In this document: piece by piece, positions 62,551 to 64,000 of the stretch
Layout of the letters: every line of letters starts with the position of its first letter
Position numbering within the stretch: the first letter of the stretch is position 1
Assembly: GCA_036960605.1 (NCBI GenBank)
Contig: JBALXI010000011.1
Span: 49,805-113,804, forward strand
Source of the DNA: Oleispira sp036960605
GTDB taxonomy: Bacteria > Pseudomonadota > Gammaproteobacteria > Pseudomonadales > Oceanobacteraceae
Reading direction: 5' to 3'
Length of the DNA: 64,000 nucleotides
Translations under genes and position numbers: made by a program
Notes under the pieces: generated by a model
What the model was told of the DNA's origin: nothing
The model's database searches: none
What the model saw: the letters and a program-made list of their open reading frames with translations, nothing else

Positions 62551-62648
62551 CCCTAACGCCGCTAGCACCGCCGTAGCGGCTTGGCGATTTATTTGCTCCG
62601 CAAATAAAGTGACATGCTGCGGAGGTCGATTGACTGGCTTTGTTAAAT
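62551..62648 (-). other. attC site B (98 bp)
   Basis: Inverse end ATTTAAC matches RYYYAAC exactly; the core end is GCGTTAGGG. TTATTTGCGGAGCAAATAA forms the central hairpin and GCCGCTACGGCGG another. Confidence 0.8.
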
Positions 62649-62650
62649 TT

Positions 62651-62971
62651 TTACAGAGACTTAACAACTGAAACCAACCCAGTAATAGATAATATTCCTG
62701 ATAAGTATACAAGGTACTTAAAGGCTCTATCCGAGATTACCTTTAATTCCCGCAAATAACTCTTAGCAAAGAAGAAAAGTGCTAATCCAAACCAAAACAA
62801 AGAGATAAAAAATGCCTCTCCACCTTGAAAAGTAACTATTCCAGCTCCCCTCCCTGGAAATACAGCCTCTAAATATGATAAACGGTAAAGTGTATAGATG
62901 ACTAAAATTAAAGGTAGTAGTACACCTAAGGAAAACACTTCCAATTTTTTCGTTGTATTTAAATCTTTCAA
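62651..62971 (-). CDS. Cassette membrane protein, TTG start
   Basis: A ~106-residue protein with three or four predicted membrane helices (LGVLLPLILVIYTLY near the start, and AFFISLFWFGLALFFFA). The likely start is TTG at 62971, with GGAG six bases upstream. The longer ATG frame to 63058 reads through the preceding attC. No family recognised. Confidence 0.7.
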   Translation of the reverse strand: MKDLNTTKKLEVFSLGVLLPLILVIYTLYRLSYLEAVFPGRGAGIVTFQGGEAFFISLFWFGLALFFFAKSYLRELKVISDRAFKYLVYLSGILSITGLVSVVKSL

Positions 62972-62982
62972 AATAGCTCCAA

Positions 62983-63071
62983 ATTTAACGCCTAATAATA
63001 AAGGGCGCGCGGCTTTTTGCGCGTCCAAGCCCACGTCTTTTTGTGGGCTGCCTTTCATTGAATTGTTATGT
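62983..63071 (-). other. attC site A (89 bp)
   Basis: Core end GTTAAAT matches GTTRRRY exactly; the inverse end is ACATAAC overlapping the stop of the next cassette gene. GCCCACAAAAAGACGTGGGC and GCGCGCAAAAAGCCGCGCGC-like stems are inside. Confidence 0.8.
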
Positions 63072-63314
63072 GATTTTCCGCTTATAGAAAACTACAAATA
63101 TCACAACAGTTTGAATGAATAACGAAAATATTGTTGATGCATCGTACCATCGGTTATAAAACCCTTCTGGGCTGACTCCCATAACTCCAGTCATCCGTAC
63201 TATTTCCAGAGGCCAAATAGATAGTAAGTGCGCAGCCATTTCAAAACCTGAAAAAGTTAATAGTGCCATAATCAATATTGGCAGAATGATTGATATCCCT
63301 AAAGTTTTAATCAT
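63066..63314 (-). CDS. Cassette membrane protein, two helices
   Basis: An 82-residue protein starting MIKTLGISIILPILIMALL with two or three predicted membrane helices (~5-23 and ~60-77) and a basic tail KRKIT. Its start lies 8 bp from the 3' end of the group II intron, which sits where an attC core is expected. Function unknown. Confidence 0.72.
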   Translation of the reverse strand: MIKTLGISIILPILIMALLTFSGFEMAAHLLSIWPLEIVRMTGVMGVSPEGFYNRWYDASTIFSLFIQTVVIFVVFYKRKIT

Positions 63315-63363
63315 TTATCACAGTCATGGTAGAACGGCCAGTTACCTGAACCGCCCCCACACA

Positions 63364-63396
63364 GATCCGGACGTGCGGAATTACCGCATCCGGCTC
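63364..63396 (-). ncRNA. Group II intron domain V
   Basis: A 33-nt hairpin with a stem of two parts: GAGCCGG/CCGGATC and ATGCGG/CCGCAC around TAAT. The catalytic AGC triad position is GCC-like here in GAGCC. It is the most conserved element of group II introns and identifies the strand. Confidence 0.85.
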
Positions 63397-63445
63397 CTCA
63401 GTTATATATTCGCTCGTGTAATTTACAAGCCCCTTCTCCATCAGC

Positions 63446-64000
63446 TCAGTACCAGTCAACCGGAATCGACCGCTTACTAACCCTTAATGGCTCAATTTTA
63501 AAATATCCTAACATATCCTTAAAGCTACTCCAGTTATAACTTCTGCGCTGACTTCGTCGGTTCAGCCACTTATACAAACTGCGTACAACATAGTTTGATA
63601 AACGCGATAAACTACGACTATTATCAGGCAATCCAAAGTAGTTTTGAAAACCCATAAGCTTGCGCTTAAGGATCGGCATTGTCTCTTTGAGTGGCCGAGA
63701 GCGATTGAATTTTATCCACTGATAAAACTCACTCATCGCTGCCTTCAATTTCTTCGGTGCTGTATATCGCCGAATTCTCGGTTTCTTATTAGCATCGAAG
63801 CTCCAATAAAATTCAAAGCCAAGAAATTGAAAACTGCGCTTACGCCCAGGATGAAAACGACTAAATCGCTTTAGGTGTGTTTTCTCTGGCGCAACACTCA
63901 AACCAAACTTATTGAGACGCTTAGGTAGCACACGATAAAAGGCTTCTGCGATGCGCTTCACAACTCGAGAAGCTGCAATAAAAGCAAATGTTCCCGTCAC
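63446..64000 (-). CDS. ltrA: Group II intron reverse transcriptase/maturase, C-terminal part
   Basis: The last ~184 residues of an intron-encoded protein; the N-terminal RT core with YADD is off the edge. Visible are the end of the RT thumb (FLGFEFYW), the maturase domain X (LKAAMSEFYQW, KRKLMGFQNYFG) and LYKWLNRRSQRRSYNW. It ends without an HNH endonuclease domain, as in smaller intron classes. It assists splicing and retrohoming. The intron subclass cannot be fixed from this part. Confidence 0.88.
   Translation of the reverse strand: MTGTFAFIAASRVVKRIAEAFYRVLPKRLNKFGLSVAPEKTHLKRFSRFHPGRKRSFQFLGFEFYWSFDANKKPRIRRYTAPKKLKAAMSEFYQWIKFNRSRPLKETMPILKRKLMGFQNYFGLPDNSRSLSRLSNYVVRSLYKWLNRRSQRRSYNWSSFKDMLGYFKIEPLRVSKRSIPVDWY

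Larger units (their letters stand above)
57396..63322 (-). mobile_element. Chromosomal integron gene-cassette array
   Basis: About eleven short genes all read on the minus strand. Most are followed by a palindromic spacer of 51-106 bp that starts (minus strand) with a TAAC-type inverse core at or beside the stop codon and ends with a GCGTTA-type core a few bases before the next start codon. This one-gene/one-palindrome rhythm defines integron cassettes. Cassette genes reading leftward place attI and the integrase to the right, beyond the group II intron and outside the window. Base composition is AT-rich and most products are orphan. Confidence 0.85.
63323..64000 (-). mobile_element. Group II intron, 3' part
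   Basis: Domain V is clear on the minus strand (63364-63396): GAGCCGGATGCGG with a tetraloop and CCGCACGTCCGG. Domain VI follows toward a probable 3' end at ATGAC, position 63323. The maturase reading frame precedes domain V, as in bacterial group II introns. The 5' part lies outside the window. The intron is inserted immediately before the first visible cassette gene. Confidence 0.85.

Noticed and set aside
57396..63322. A phage or plasmid origin for the small-gene region
   Set aside because: No phage structural, replication or mobilisation genes are visible; the one-gene/one-palindrome pattern fits integron cassettes better.
63323..64000. An integron integrase at the right edge
   Set aside because: The frame there is a group II intron maturase with domain V behind it; no tyrosine recombinase motif is visible in the window.

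Overview
The window looks like chromosome from a marine, moderately AT-rich gammaproteobacterium of the hydrocarbon or lipid-degrading Oceanospirillales type (Oleispira/Thalassolituus/Bermanella-like). This rests on gene content: FadI-type thiolase, long FabG, FadD, a large acyl-CoA dehydrogenase, fatty acid desaturase, alkyl sulfatase, BCCT transporter, the gammaproteobacterial hda-DUF2066 / purM-purN block and an initiator tRNA. The genus is an inference. The sequence is a draft scaffold: a run of Ns lies between two copies of the tRNA.

Layout. 0-9.6 kb: tandem alpha/beta hydrolases, divergent thiolase and long FabG, a PAS-GGDEF cyclase, a lipoprotein alkyl sulfatase and TatD. 9.6-15.8 kb: a minus-strand operon (outer membrane phospholipase A, NAD-kinase-like protein, secreted ExeM/NucH nuclease), FolK and FolM, and an acyltransferase. 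16-20.4 kb: a solute-binding protein joined to a hybrid histidine kinase, then tRNA-fMet. 20.5-31.9 kb: AraC regulator, methyltransferase, MltC, DUF1329, YIP1, a second TatD, a phage-lysozyme-like protein, MsrA, acyl-CoA dehydrogenase and a BCCT transporter. 32-39 kb: DnaQ-like exonuclease with a cNMP/CBS/DUF294 protein, FadD, AraC regulator and desaturase. 39-46.6 kb: housekeeping block (Hda, DUF2066, PurM, PurN, DUF3108, RluA-type synthase, class V aminotransferase). 46.8-55.5 kb: accessory region with a Bmt5-like methyltransferase carrying a zinc finger, an NLP/NPP1 cytolysin homologue, a large FG-GAP/TSP3/LruC surface protein with a partner lipoprotein, a sphingomyelinase D/GDPD-like secreted enzyme and microsatellites.

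55.6-64 kb: an HflX GTPase and a CPXCG protein, then the main discovery region. From about 57.4 to 63.3 kb lies a run of small minus-strand genes, most of them separated by palindromic spacers that begin and end with degenerate TAAC/GTTA cores. These are read as attC sites of a chromosomal integron cassette array of roughly eleven cassettes. The right end is interrupted by a group II intron whose domain V and maturase C-terminus are visible. The integrase is not in the window and is expected to the right. Cassette products are mostly small membrane, lipoprotein or secreted proteins, plus a GNAT acetyltransferase, a DUF3592 protein and an HNH-like protein.

Much of the window serves fatty acid and membrane lipid metabolism (beta-oxidation, activation, desaturation, phospholipase, acyltransferase, alkyl sulfatase). 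The 46-63 kb part is accessory DNA with secreted, surface and cassette-borne functions.
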